64,000 nt of DNA from CAYMGQ01 sp964390055 (GCA_964390055.1 CAYMGQ010000006.1:1-64000); one strand, 5' to 3'; counted from the stretch's first letter, positions 36,931-46,246 are shown. Program-made: numbers and translations. Notes: a model not told the origin generated them from the sequence alone.

Positions 36931-39594
36931 TTAGGGGCCCACCTGCGCTATTTCATTTTTCATGTCTAGTTGTCCCTTCCTATCCTCTAACTTTTCTTTA
37001 CACTTCTTATGGGACTCTATTATTCTTAAAAGTGGTTCATATTCTTCATAAAAAACAATTATACAATCTCCTTCTTCTGCATTTTCTATAGCCTTCTTGA
37101 GGGCCTTTTCCTCACATAATTCTATTTCCATGCAATTGTCTTCCAAACCCCCAAGACTGCAACCATTTCTCAACAATGTAGCAACCTCTCCTGCCTTTCT
37201 GCCCCTTAAAAGCCTATCCTCTTTAATATAACTATAATCAAAATATTTACCTGCAATCTCCCCTACCTTTAAAATACTAATATCACTTCTATCCCCAGGC
37301 ATCCCAATTACCCCCACCAACCTATTTTCCTTAATTTCCTTTAGACCTTCCAAGACCTTATTGTAACCTTCAATATTATGACCATAATCAAGAACCACCT
37401 TGAATTTGCCCATATCAAATATATTACACCTTCCGGGATTACTAATTGTATCTGTATAGAATTGACTTAGGGCTTTTCTGATTATCTCTATTTCAATGCC
37501 AAGCCCATGAGCTACCGCAAGGGCTGCCATACTATTTTCGATATTGTGCTCCAATATACCCCCCAGAGTAGCCGGCAGTTCCTTTGTTTTTATTACAGGT
37601 ATATGGTCCCTGCCATTAAATATATGTAGGATGGCATCCCTAATATAAACAGCCTTGCCACCTTTTTGTATGTGCTCTATTAGGATGGGGTTTGAAAAAT
37701 TCTGGCTAAAATAAATGACTTTGCATTTTACCCTCCTAGCCATCTTAGCAACATATTCATTATCTGCATTTAATATGGCATAGCCCTGTTTATCTACCGT
37801 CTCTACTATTAGAGACTTTATATAGGCCATTTCCTCCAAACTGTTTATACCGTCAATACCCAGGTGGTCATCACTAATGTTAGTAACCACTCCTATGTTT
37901 GCATATTCATAACCTAGGCCCTTGTTTACTATACCACCCCTTGCTGTTTCTAGTACAGCTACCTCAATTCTTTTATCCATTAAGACAGTTTGTGCACTCC
38001 TAGGTCCCGTTGTGTCCCCTTTAATAATTCTTTCATCCTGGATATATATTCCACCGGTGCTTGTCATTCCAACCACTAGACCCTGCTCCCTTAGAATCTT
38101 GCTAATCATCCTACAGGTGGTTGTTTTACCATTGGTTCCGGTAACTGAGATAATGGGAACAGAGTGGTCCTTGCCCTCAGGAAAAAGTGTTTCTACTATT
38201 TTGCCTGCCACATTCCGGGTCTTGCCCTTAAAGGGATAATGATGCATCCTAATACCCGGACAGGCATTCACCTCTATTATCCCTCCCCCTTCACTTTCTA
38301 TTGGTTTTCCTATATCCTTAGTAGTTATATCAACTCCCGCTATATCTAAACCAATTGCCTCCACTGTATCTATGGCTAATTTAGCATTATGGGGATGTAT
38401 TTCATCTGTATAATCTATTGCAATTCCCCCTGTGCTCAAATTATCATTTTCCCTCAAAAAGACCAGCTCTCCCTTATGGGGTATATCTGATAATTTTCTT
38501 CCCGTTTTGTCCAATAATAGCATCATGACATCGTCAATTTTGATCTTTGTGAGAGGTTTCTCGTGATCTATCCCACGTAAGGGGTTTTTGTTTTCCATCT
38601 CAATTAGTTCTTCAATGGTATTTTCGCCATTTCCTACTACATGGGCGGCTATCCTTTCTGCTACTGCTGCTACTAGCCCATTGATTACTGTGACACGATA
38701 ATGTTTTCCCCTTAAATATTGCTCAATTAGGATACGGTGGCTAAATTTTTTTGCTATATCAAAGGCAATCTTAACTTCCTTCCACGATTGTAGGTTTAAT
38801 GATACTCCTCTTCCTTGGTTTCCATTGTAGGGTTTAATAGCCACAGGAAATCCTATCTCCTCCACTATTTTTATAGCTTCATTGTAATTATCCGTGGCCC
38901 TACCCATGGGAACAGGAATCCCACGGGACCTTAGGATACTATTAGTTAGTTCCTTGTCACAGGCTATATCTACTGCTATACAACTGGTGGTATCTGCAAT
39001 GGTGGCCTTTATTCTTCTTGAGGGTTTTCCATATCCCAATTGCAGCAGGCTCTTGTCACCAATCCTCATTACAGGTATTCCCCGTTTCCTTGCCTCTGTT
39101 ACAATTGCTGAAGTGCTGGGCCCTAATTCCTTGTCATATATTTTCTCCCGTATATTTTCTAGCTTTTTATCCAAATTAATAGTTTTCCTATGGATAAGAG
39201 AGTTTACTATACTAAAAGCCAGCCTGCCTGCCTCTACCCCAGCTACTTCATGCTCGTAACCATATACTATGTAATATATTGTATCCTCTTGTAAATATCT
39301 TGCCTTACCAAAACTTATATCATATCCTAGCAGCTTTTGAATTTCTAATGCTATGTGTTCAATAATATGGGCAAAATAGGTACCTCTCTCTAATCTTTTA
39401 ATAAATCCTTTTGTATGTCCACCACACCTGTGTTCTGCCAATCCTGGCAATATATCTAGTAAGTTTTCATTAAAGCTATCTATCTCACAAGAGGCCACAT
39501 CTACATATTTTCCCAAATCTACATCTAGCCTAACTATCGGGAAATGGGCATAAATATTTTTTCCAGCCAATACTCTTATTGTTAACAGATTCAT
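36931..39594 (-). CDS. cphA: Cyanophycin synthetase
   Basis: ATP-dependent synthesis of the Asp-Arg polymer cyanophycin. The 887-residue protein has the usual length and order: an N-terminal domain (1-165), an ATP-grasp domain (about 215-470, KPYNGNQGRGVSLNL, EVNACPGIRMHHYPFKG) that adds aspartate, and a Mur-ligase-like domain (about 480-870, P-loop GTNGKTT at 486-492) that adds arginine. ATG follows AGAGGAGG. It is 32 bases after cyanophycinase. Cyanophycin stores nitrogen in cyanobacteria and has been linked to spores in Clostridium. The arginine operon and aspartate kinase of this window supply or compete for its precursors. Confidence 0.95.
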   Translation of the reverse strand: MNLLTIRVLAGKNIYAHFPIVRLDVDLGKYVDVASCEIDSFNENLLDILPGLAEHRCGGHTKGFIKRLERGTYFAHIIEHIALEIQKLLGYDISFGKARYLQEDTIYYIVYGYEHEVAGVEAGRLAFSIVNSLIHRKTINLDKKLENIREKIYDKELGPSTSAIVTEARKRGIPVMRIGDKSLLQLGYGKPSRRIKATIADTTSCIAVDIACDKELTNSILRSRGIPVPMGRATDNYNEAIKIVEEIGFPVAIKPYNGNQGRGVSLNLQSWKEVKIAFDIAKKFSHRILIEQYLRGKHYRVTVINGLVAAVAERIAAHVVGNGENTIEELIEMENKNPLRGIDHEKPLTKIKIDDVMMLLLDKTGRKLSDIPHKGELVFLRENDNLSTGGIAIDYTDEIHPHNAKLAIDTVEAIGLDIAGVDITTKDIGKPIESEGGGIIEVNACPGIRMHHYPFKGKTRNVAGKIVETLFPEGKDHSVPIISVTGTNGKTTTCRMISKILREQGLVVGMTSTGGIYIQDERIIKGDTTGPRSAQTVLMDKRIEVAVLETARGGIVNKGLGYEYANIGVVTNISDDHLGIDGINSLEEMAYIKSLIVETVDKQGYAILNADNEYVAKMARRVKCKVIYFSQNFSNPILIEHIQKGGKAVYIRDAILHIFNGRDHIPVIKTKELPATLGGILEHNIENSMAALAVAHGLGIEIEIIRKALSQFYTDTISNPGRCNIFDMGKFKVVLDYGHNIEGYNKVLEGLKEIKENRLVGVIGMPGDRSDISILKVGEIAGKYFDYSYIKEDRLLRGRKAGEVATLLRNGCSLGGLEDNCMEIELCEEKALKKAIENAEEGDCIIVFYEEYEPLLRIIESHKKCKEKLEDRKGQLDMKNEIAQVGP

Positions 39595-39626
39595 CTCTGT
39601 TCCTCCTCTGTATTTCCAATCTTCCC

Positions 39627-40433
39627 CTAGGCGATAATAGCCCTCCTACTTTTCAAATCAAATTTGTAACTAGTAGGTAAAATATGTATATTAACATTAG
39701 TTATGGCTAAAGGTTCATCCGGATATTGTTCAGAAATATTGGTAAATTCGATATTGCTCCCATCTACAACCGTGATTACACCCGAGCCTATGACCCTTAC
39801 TAATCTATTATTTCCCACAACAACTCCGGTGTCCTCATCAATCCCAATCCCCAAGGAATAAGGATTTTGAGCTACCGCCCCCAATAGTCTCCCTATCCTG
39901 CCCCTTTGGTTAAAGTGCTGGTCAATAATGACACCCTCAACAAAGCCCATACCCGGTGCCATTTTCACAGTGCATTTTCTTGGGGCATCTACATCATCCC
40001 CCTCTACAACCATTACCTCACTCATCATAGATGCCCCAGCACTGGTACCTGCAACAATAATCCCATCACGGAGCCTGTTTTTAATATAATAATGAAAGTT
40101 TGTACCCCCCAATATACTGGAAATTCTTAATTGGTCTCCCCCTACAAAAAATATCCCATTAATAGTGGCTAGGTCCTCCAATATATGGCCTTCATTGGCC
40201 TCACTCCTACTAGAGATGTTAATGGTAGCCACCTTGCCAACCCCTAAATCCAAAAAAGCCCTTCTATATTCTTCCCCAGCCTCTAGGGGGCAATTGCTTG
40301 CAGTTGTAATTACAGCCATGCTAGCCTTAGCCCCACCTGCTAAAGTAACAACTTCCTTTAATATTTCCTTACCAGCCTGCTTGTCCTCCCCACCCCCGAT
40401 GATAATTAGTTGCTCTTTTTGAACATTCTTCAT
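39627..40433 (-). CDS. cphB: Cyanophycinase
   Basis: Serine exopeptidase that splits cyanophycin into beta-Asp-Arg dipeptides. The 268-residue protein has the family motif AGTSAGASMMS with nucleophile Ser131 and a conserved IDQHFNQRGRIGRL segment near residue 165. Cytoplasmic, no signal peptide. It is the first gene of cphB-cphA. An isoaspartyl dipeptidase for the next step is not in the window. Confidence 0.95.
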   Translation of the reverse strand: MKNVQKEQLIIIGGGEDKQAGKEILKEVVTLAGGAKASMAVITTASNCPLEAGEEYRRAFLDLGVGKVATINISSRSEANEGHILEDLATINGIFFVGGDQLRISSILGGTNFHYYIKNRLRDGIIVAGTSAGASMMSEVMVVEGDDVDAPRKCTVKMAPGMGFVEGVIIDQHFNQRGRIGRLLGAVAQNPYSLGIGIDEDTGVVVGNNRLVRVIGSGVITVVDGSNIEFTNISEQYPDEPLAITNVNIHILPTSYKFDLKSRRAIIA

Positions 40434-40573
40434 ATTTTGCTCCTTCCAACAATTTTAAGTCAATATAAAGAATATCATTCCAACATAAATCTTATTTCCT
40501 GTATGCCAAGCAAATAAACTGTATTTATTTTATCCCTTAAGAATTTTAATATGCAAATATGACTCCTTTAGAT

Positions 40574-40603
40574 AAAAAAATAAAGCCCCTACTAGGAAGC
40601 CTT
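40574..40603 (-). terminator. Terminator of the Na/Pi cotransporter gene
   Basis: An eight-pair stem with G-U pairs (AAAGCCCC against GGAAGCCTT region) and a run of seven T on the minus strand, 30 bases after the stop codon. Confidence 0.65.
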
Positions 40604-40632
40604 AGTTTATAAAATAGTATTATTTTAATTTC

Positions 40633-42249
40633 CTATACACCACGTATCTTGTCCATGACAGTCATGGCAATATTAGAAGCATGATCAGCTATTCTTTCCA
40701 AATTACTTATAACATCCAAAAACACCACTCCAGAAGCCGGTATACAAGTGCCATTACTTAGCCTTTCAATATGGTTGGCCCGCAAATTTCTTTCAAGTAC
40801 ATCTACCTGACCTTCAGTTTTAAGCACCTCCATTGCTAGGTCCTCATCCATTGTCTCTACTGTAGTCAAGGCATCATTGTATGCCTTTATAGCAAGTTCC
40901 CCTATTTCCTTTAACTCTCTAAGGGCAGTATCAGAAAATATTAACCTATTATCAATTTTGTACTGGGCCAATTCAGCTATATTATCTGCGTGGTCTCCCA
41001 CTCTTTCTATATCATTTATCGCATTAAATAAACCATATACTGCTTCCCTATTATCCAATGAGAGACTTGTATTAGAAAGTTTTACTAAATAAGATGAAAT
41101 CTCTCTTTCTATATCATTTATAATTCTTTCTAATTTAAAAGTTTCTCCTATTTGTTTCTCGTCACTTTCCATAAAGCCACCAATAGCATTTTTTAAGGAC
41201 AACTTGGTTACATTGCCCATATGCAGGGTTTCCTTAATAACACTTACAGTAGCTATCGAAGGTGTCTCAAGCATACGGTCATCAATATATTGAATTCCCG
41301 GTTGTAATTCTTCTGTACCTGGAATTATTTTTTTTACCATTGAAACCAAGATATTAGTAAAAGGTAAAAGCACCAGTGTATTAACTACATTAAAAAATGT
41401 ATGAGCATTGGCAATTTGCCTGGGTATATTATGAGGATTCAAATAAACTATTAGCTTATAGGTTATTCCTTGGAAAAATAACATAAAAAATACTGTTCCT
41501 ATAAAATTAAAGAGAAAGTGAAAGACTGCCGCCCTCTTAGCAGTAATATTTGCACCTATACTAGAAAAAATAGTGGTTGTCGTGGTTCCCATGTTTATAC
41601 CAAATAATATTGGCAAGCCTGATTCTATAGGAACCAGCCCCTCCATTGCTAATGCTAGTAAAATACCCATAGAGGCACTACTACTTTGAATTATTGCAGT
41701 AATGAAAAATCCAGCAACTATTCCTAAAAGTGGGAAGGAGCCAAAACTCACCAGGGCATCTCTAAAGGCCTTATGTTCTCCCAGAGGTTTTAAAGCCTCC
41801 GACATAAGCTGAAGCCCTAGGAACAAGATACCAAAACCTATCAAGGCCTCGGCAAGCTGCTTCGTCTTTCTTTCCTTACTAAATAACCACACACCCACAG
41901 ATATACCTATTATTATTGGTGCATACCTTTCAATCCTAAAGGCGATAATTTGAGCTGTAATGGTTGTCCCAATATTTGCCCCCATGATGACACCCACCGC
42001 TTGGCTTAATTTCATCATACCTGCATTAACAAAACCGACCACCATTACCGTTGAGGCGCTACTACTTTGGATAATAGCAGTAACCACCGCCCCCACCGAA
42101 ACAGCCATAAGCCTGTTAGTAGTCAGCAGGCCGATTATGGATTTTAATTTATCTCCAGCGGCTTTTTGCAAACCATTACTCATGACATTCATGCCATATA
42201 AAAATAAACCCAAGCCACCTAATAATCCTAGTAAAATTTCCATTAACAT
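40633..42249 (-). CDS. Na/Pi cotransporter family protein with PhoU-like domain
   Basis: A 538-residue membrane protein. Two QSSSA repeats (VTAIIQSSSASTVMVVGF near residue 60 and FITAIIQSSSASMG near 190) mark the NptA/PNaS family of sodium-phosphate symporters. The last 200 residues form a PhoU-like helical bundle (SLDNREAVYGLFNAINDIERV, NLERIADHASNIA). It should import or control phosphate. It stands alone with its own terminator. Clostridial members are common; transport direction is not established by sequence. Confidence 0.9.
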   Translation of the reverse strand: MLMEILLGLLGGLGLFLYGMNVMSNGLQKAAGDKLKSIIGLLTTNRLMAVSVGAVVTAIIQSSSASTVMVVGFVNAGMMKLSQAVGVIMGANIGTTITAQIIAFRIERYAPIIIGISVGVWLFSKERKTKQLAEALIGFGILFLGLQLMSEALKPLGEHKAFRDALVSFGSFPLLGIVAGFFITAIIQSSSASMGILLALAMEGLVPIESGLPILFGINMGTTTTTIFSSIGANITAKRAAVFHFLFNFIGTVFFMLFFQGITYKLIVYLNPHNIPRQIANAHTFFNVVNTLVLLPFTNILVSMVKKIIPGTEELQPGIQYIDDRMLETPSIATVSVIKETLHMGNVTKLSLKNAIGGFMESDEKQIGETFKLERIINDIEREISSYLVKLSNTSLSLDNREAVYGLFNAINDIERVGDHADNIAELAQYKIDNRLIFSDTALRELKEIGELAIKAYNDALTTVETMDEDLAMEVLKTEGQVDVLERNLRANHIERLSNGTCIPASGVVFLDVISNLERIADHASNIAMTVMDKIRGV

Positions 42250-42450
42250 CCTCCCTATCCTTGTGTGTAAAAAACCTTGTAAAATGCTTCGTTTATTAGA
42301 AAGAAATCAATGTACTACTTGCCCAGTTCCCGCTTGTATTATACCAGATATGTATGACAAATACCACAGAAACAAGGGGCAAATTTTCTGTATAAAATCC
42401 AGCTGACTAGCTGATATATACAGAATTAAATAACAATATAAAGGGTGTTT

Positions 42451-43155
42451 TTATAAAGCTTCCGCCAACCTGACTGCCTCCTTGGCTAATATATCCATGG
42501 GATCTATTAGGGGTAGGCCTAAGATTTTCTTGGGCATAACAAGACTAATTTCTGTACAGCCTGAAATTATTCCCTGGGCTCCCCTTTCCTTTAATGTAGA
42601 TACTACATTAGTAAGTCTATCCACCACAATGGATGATGTATTCCCTGCCTTTATACCATCTTTCCCATAAATTACATCCATAACCTCATTCCTTTGTAAA
42701 AGTGGACCTGGAACAAGGATTTTTCTATTGACAATATGCCTCTGAAAGAGGTTGGTTTTAACTGTTCCACTTGTGGCTAGCAGGCCTATATTCTCCATTT
42801 GAGGATAATGGCTATTAAGGTACTTTTTTGTCTCCAATAGGGCATTTATTATAGGGATGCCTATAGCCCCCTGTATATCCTCGATAAAATAGTGGGCTGT
42901 CATACATGGAATAATTATATAACTGGCACCGGCCCTTTGAAGATTTCTAGCTGTTGAAATTAATTCCTCTAGGGGACTAAGTCCTCCGTTTATTATTGCC
43001 TCTGTCCTATCTGGAATCTTAGGGTTATTATCTATTATAAGCCTAATATGGTCCTTATCTACATTGGCATTAGTATATTTAATAATCCTGCCAAATATCT
43101 CATGGGTTGCCTCTGGCCCCATTCCTCCTAAAATTCCTATAACTTTCCTATTCAT
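42451..43155 (-). CDS. Aspartate/glutamate racemase family protein
   Basis: A 234-residue two-domain racemase. The start motif IGILGGMGPEAT and the second catalytic Cys in ISGCTEISL (near residue 191) are typical of aspartate racemases (YgeA/RacD). The first Cys motif reads PCMTAHYF instead of the usual PCNTAH, so the Asn next to Cys is Met. ATG 43155 follows GGGAGG, while the frame extends to 43197 without a ribosome site. Cofactor-independent. Substrate may be Asp, Glu or another small amino acid. Possible supply of D-amino acids for wall or spore germination. Confidence 0.85.
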   Translation of the reverse strand: MNRKVIGILGGMGPEATHEIFGRIIKYTNANVDKDHIRLIIDNNPKIPDRTEAIINGGLSPLEELISTARNLQRAGASYIIIPCMTAHYFIEDIQGAIGIPIINALLETKKYLNSHYPQMENIGLLATSGTVKTNLFQRHIVNRKILVPGPLLQRNEVMDVIYGKDGIKAGNTSSIVVDRLTNVVSTLKERGAQGIISGCTEISLVMPKKILGLPLIDPMDILAKEAVRLAEAL

Positions 43156-43197
43156 TATAATATTTCCTCCCACCATATAAATCTGTAATAAAAGCAA

Positions 43198-43451
43198 GTT
43201 ATTTTAGAATATGATATACACATTTAGTGAATCTTATGATATTCTATTCTATAAATAATAAACTAACAATAATTTTTATAACATCTTTATTTTATCCAAA
43301 ATTCTAATAAGCTGCTAGTTAAATTTGATTTTAATTGAAATTTATCCTAGTAAATATTCCTTCACAATGGTTTATTATATAATTTAGCATTTGTAGTTAT
43401 ATAATATTTAAATTAAAGAAAAGATACTTTAAGGGAAAAAGAGATTTTAAC
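43198..43451. other. AT-rich intergenic region before acyl carrier protein
   Basis: The divergent region between the racemase and the acyl carrier protein gene. I see no reading frame with a ribosome site in this part. It presumably holds the two promoters; the leader structures are listed separately. Confidence 0.55.
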
Positions 43452-43482
43452 AATATATTGCTAGTTAAAATAGCAATATATT
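43452..43482 (+). other. Hairpin in the acpP leader
   Basis: AATATATTGCTA and TAGCAATATATT form a perfect 12-pair stem with a seven-base loop, 69 bases before the acyl carrier protein ATG. No run of T follows, so it is not a standard terminator. It may stabilise the mRNA or bind a regulator. Confidence 0.6.
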
Positions 43483-43503
43483 TAAAATAAATAATAACTT
43501 TTA

Positions 43504-43554
43504 GGAGGTGACAATCTGAGTTGTAATCCTATATTACGGCTCAGGCCACTATGA
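43504..43554 (+). promoter_or_regulatory. Strong ribosome site and possible 12-codon leader frame before acpP
   Basis: GGAGGTG at 43504-43510 lies 41 bases before the acpP ATG, too far to serve it directly. A frame opening at CTG 43516 runs 12 codons and stops at TGA 43552-43554, which overlaps the acpP ATG in an ATGA arrangement. A weak AGG (43543-43545) is the only other ribosome site near the ATG. Translational coupling is plausible, but the non-standard CTG start makes this tentative. Confidence 0.4.
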
Positions 43555-43781
43555 TATTCGAAAAGATTAAGGAACTCATTGTAGACCAGCTGTCCATTAG
43601 CAATCCCAGTATTATTACTCCATCTACATCCCTTGAGGATGATTTAGATGCGGATTCCTTGGATGCGGTTGAGCTCATTATGTCAATTGAAGATGAATTT
43701 GACCTGGAGATTCCCGATGAAACTGCAGAAAAATTCCAATATATTAGTGATATTATAGAGTATATTGAAAATTACAAATAG
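43551..43781 (+). CDS. Acyl carrier protein
   Basis: A 76-residue acyl carrier protein. The phosphopantetheine site is DADSLDAVEL with Ser at residue 36. Acidic helices 2 and 3 follow (EDEFDLEIPDETAEKF). The ATG lacks a strong ribosome site of its own (see the leader entry). No fatty acid synthesis genes are next to it, so it may be a second, specialised carrier protein, or simply unlinked from the fab cluster. A terminator follows 17 bases after the stop. Confidence 0.93.
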   Translation: MIFEKIKELIVDQLSISNPSIITPSTSLEDDLDADSLDAVELIMSIEDEFDLEIPDETAEKFQYISDIIEYIENYK

Positions 43782-43797
43782 CCTTTATATGGCTATC

Positions 43798-43827
43798 AAC
43801 CACTTGTGAAAACAGCAAGTGGTTTTT
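43798..43827 (+). terminator. Terminator of acpP
   Basis: AACCACTTG and CAAGTGGTT form a nine-pair stem with a nine-base loop, followed by a run of T. Confidence 0.9.
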
Positions 43828-43915
43828 AATTTGGTCAAGTTTCCAAAATGCCAGGATTTCATATTATATAGGTAGGGAGTTTAATTAGAAATTTCATTTA
43901 TTAGGAGGTTTTTTC

Positions 43916-44215
43916 ATGGAAATAAATTGTATCAACCCAAATTGTGGACCATTTGATAATTGTATTCCAGGCTGTCCGCCCAATATACCGGGACATCTAC
44001 CTGGCCCTGATATGCCGGGATGCACACCTATGCCCCACTTACCAGAGTATATGCCCAGCATACCAGGATGTGACCCCTCCATGCCTAGCATGCCGCCCCA
44101 AAACGACTATTATGGCTATTGCAAAAAAATGTACTACTTATACATGCATATGGCATATGCCAATAAGGCAGAAGCCTATAAGTATAAAATGATGTCCTAT
44201 GACCAAGCCTATTAA
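43916..44215 (+). CDS. Pro/Met/Tyr-rich small protein, possible spore coat component
   Basis: A 99-residue protein of unknown family with a strong AGGAGG site. Residues 1-62 are low complexity: Pro, Gly, Cys and Met dominate, with repeated PGC, MPG and MPS units and seven Cys in all. Residues 63-99 are rich in Tyr, Met and Lys (YYLYMHMAYANKAEAYKYK), predicted helical. No signal peptide. Such composition is seen in spore coat or exosporium proteins, where Cys and Tyr can cross-link; this is inference. The opposite strand also has an open frame here, which I reject. It stands alone between two terminators. Confidence 0.8.
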   Translation: MEINCINPNCGPFDNCIPGCPPNIPGHLPGPDMPGCTPMPHLPEYMPSIPGCDPSMPSMPPQNDYYGYCKKMYYLYMHMAYANKAEAYKYKMMSYDQAY

Positions 44216-44220
44216 GGCCG

Positions 44221-44254
44221 AAAAAACAGGCAAATTAGGAGAATTTGCCTGTTT
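44221..44254. terminator. Bidirectional terminator
   Basis: AAACAGGCAAATT and AATTTGCCTGTTT form a perfect 13-pair stem with a five-base loop. Runs of T follow on both strands, stronger on the minus strand. It ends both the Pro-rich gene and the convergent Asp23 gene. Confidence 0.9.
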
Positions 44255-44256
44255 AC

Positions 44257-44616
44257 CTACATAATTATATCCTGTACAAAGACATTGACATCCGAAACTT
44301 TTATGTCTGTCATAGACTCAATAGATGTTTTTACCTTTTCCTGGACCTTTCGAATAACTTGCGGAATAATGACCCCATACTCTATTACCACCGCTAGATT
44401 AATTATTACATGGTCCTCCTCCTTCTCAAGTTTTACCCCTTTTTTTCTGCTAGTTTTTTTACTGAAAAGTTCCAAAATACCTCCGGGTAAGCCACCCCTA
44501 ATGGATTTAATGCCCTCAACTTCCTTCGCTGTTTGCCGTGCTATAGTCATTATGATTTCATGGGCAATTTTAATTCTTCCCTGTTTCCCTGTAATCTCCA
44601 TTGGATTATCCGACAT
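44257..44616 (-). CDS. Asp23/Gls24 family protein
   Basis: A 119-residue cytoplasmic protein of the alkaline-shock/Gls24 family: GRIKIAHEIIMTIARQTAKE near the N-terminus, VIINLAVVIEYGVIIPQV in the middle and VNVFVQDI at the end. Members act in cell-envelope stress or membrane anchoring in Gram-positive bacteria. It lies 56 bases after the HAD hydrolase on the same strand. Confidence 0.88.
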   Translation of the reverse strand: MSDNPMEITGKQGRIKIAHEIIMTIARQTAKEVEGIKSIRGGLPGGILELFSKKTSRKKGVKLEKEEDHVIINLAVVIEYGVIIPQVIRKVQEKVKTSIESMTDIKVSDVNVFVQDIIM

Positions 44617-44672
44617 ATCTTCACCCCTTGCTTATTTCTTATGGTATCCCCACTCCCTATGGAAAAACGTAT

Positions 44673-45386
44673 TTAGAGCTGGGGTAATTTGCCTATAAAT
44701 TTATAGAAGTCCCTGTACATGCCATGATTGTCTACCATGCTCATATCATTTTCTCGCTGAATCTTAAAATCCTCAATTAAATAAGTAGATATTCCTATTT
44801 TTTTAGCTACCATATCCTCCTCCAAATCGTTTCCTACCATCATGCATTCCTCGCCCCTTCTATCAATTATAGATAATAGTTCCTCATAAAATTGGATATG
44901 TGGTTTGCAATAATGCATTTCTTCAAAGCAACTAATATAAATGAAGTCTTCCCTATCTAAACCTGCCCATTCAATCCTATCGAGGATAGCCTGCTTTGGA
45001 AATAAGGGATTAGTAGCCACCACCAATTCATAGCCCTTATCTCTTAATAAATTTACAGCTGCAACCATTGTTTGGCTCTTAGAGGTCATATCCCCGATTT
45101 TATAAAAATCATTATTGTAAAAATCATTAAATAGGATATCTATATCTTCTGAATCATAGGGAATTTTAGAATAAAAATTTTCAAAAAATGCATGGGCATT
45201 TGTCTTATTCCCGTCAGTATTGTTAATCATATACTCCGTAGATTCCCATATAAGCTTAGTCAATTCCTCAGCCTTGAAAAAATCTCTAAATTTAATACTT
45301 AATTCCTTAAAATATCTTTTTAAAAATTTATCCATATTCAATGGTAGTAGTGTTCCATCCAAATCAAATAATATAGTCTTTATCAT
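44673..45386 (-). CDS. HAD-superfamily hydrolase
   Basis: A 237-residue haloacid-dehalogenase-type phosphatase. Motif I LFDLDGTLLP is at residues 6-15, motif II VVATNPLFP near 120 and motif III MMVGNDLEEDMVA near 187. A helical cap lies between motifs I and II. Substrate unknown. First gene of a probable two-gene unit with Asp23. Confidence 0.85.
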   Translation of the reverse strand: MIKTILFDLDGTLLPLNMDKFLKRYFKELSIKFRDFFKAEELTKLIWESTEYMINNTDGNKTNAHAFFENFYSKIPYDSEDIDILFNDFYNNDFYKIGDMTSKSQTMVAAVNLLRDKGYELVVATNPLFPKQAILDRIEWAGLDREDFIYISCFEEMHYCKPHIQFYEELLSIIDRRGEECMMVGNDLEEDMVAKKIGISTYLIEDFKIQRENDMSMVDNHGMYRDFYKFIGKLPQL

Positions 45387-45499
45387 GTCTAACTCCCCTA
45401 TTTTAATAAAATATAATACTATTATATAGAATCCCTTTGCCTAATGCAATTTGTTATCATCCTTATCTTTTATTATTTCGGGTGGATAATAGTTAATAT

Positions 45500-46246
45500 T
45501 TATAATAGGGTAATCAAATGGAGGATGGCCATACAGGCCCCTAAAAAAACAATATTTTCAAATTTACCCCCGGTTCTAATGGTGATGGGAAATCTTATTC
45601 TTTTTTGGCTTAGGGGGAAAAATAATGCAACTCCAGCCCTTGTAAACATATCTCCTACAATATGAGAGGCAACAGTTATGGCAAATAAAAGGCTATAGTC
45701 CCTATAGGAATAAAATCTACAGAATTCCTTGACAACGAAATATACTATGGCCACAAATAACAGGGAATGTGACAGGCCTCTATGCCTGCTAAATAATAGA
45801 AGGAGTAAAACTCCCCCTATCCCAAATAGGGGGTATTGTTTATAATAAAAGCCTATGGCTATAAAGCCAACTCCTACCATACCCTGTACAAACCTTCTTA
45901 AGACATGGTAGCCTTTTCTTGCAAAGTCTTTAGAATAAACCATACCTAAAACTATAATAAAGAGACTTGCATAGAAGATTGCAGTGTTTCTTAAATATTT
46001 GAATATTAATACTGTTAGAATTCCTAAGATCATAAACCAAATTTTTTGTATATGCCTAGCTTTTAGGATTCCAAACTTTCCTGCCAAGAAGGAGTTACCC
46101 ATATCTAAATCTGGCAACAGAGAAGCAAATACAATGACTAAGACTGTTACCAAATCGAAACCATCTTTTATATGGGATATTGTAAAAAAACTAGCAACAA
46201 GTAAGGATGTGATTAATCCCAAGGCTATATGGGTTCTCGCTAACAT
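45500..46246 (-). CDS. DUF457-like membrane-bound metal-dependent hydrolase
   Basis: A 248-residue integral membrane protein with seven or eight helices. His/Asp motifs typical of the YdjM/DUF457 family are visible: RTHIALGLITS at the start, SLLPDLDMG near residue 45, FSRHRGLSHSLLF near 155 and SHIVGDMFTRAGVALFFPLS near 205. These form a likely zinc site in the membrane. The first ATG (46252) abuts the ribosome site GGGAGGGA, so ATG 46246 is chosen. Function unknown; phospholipid-related hydrolysis has been suggested for the family. Confidence 0.82.
   Translation of the reverse strand: MLARTHIALGLITSLLVASFFTISHIKDGFDLVTVLVIVFASLLPDLDMGNSFLAGKFGILKARHIQKIWFMILGILTVLIFKYLRNTAIFYASLFIIVLGMVYSKDFARKGYHVLRRFVQGMVGVGFIAIGFYYKQYPLFGIGGVLLLLLFSRHRGLSHSLLFVAIVYFVVKEFCRFYSYRDYSLLFAITVASHIVGDMFTRAGVALFFPLSQKRIRFPITIRTGGKFENIVFLGACMAILHLITLL

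Noticed and set aside
43894..44091. Minus-strand open frame rich in Gly and Pro
   Set aside because: It is the antisense shadow of the Pro-rich gene on the plus strand, which has AGGAGG and a terminator; the minus frame has no ribosome site.
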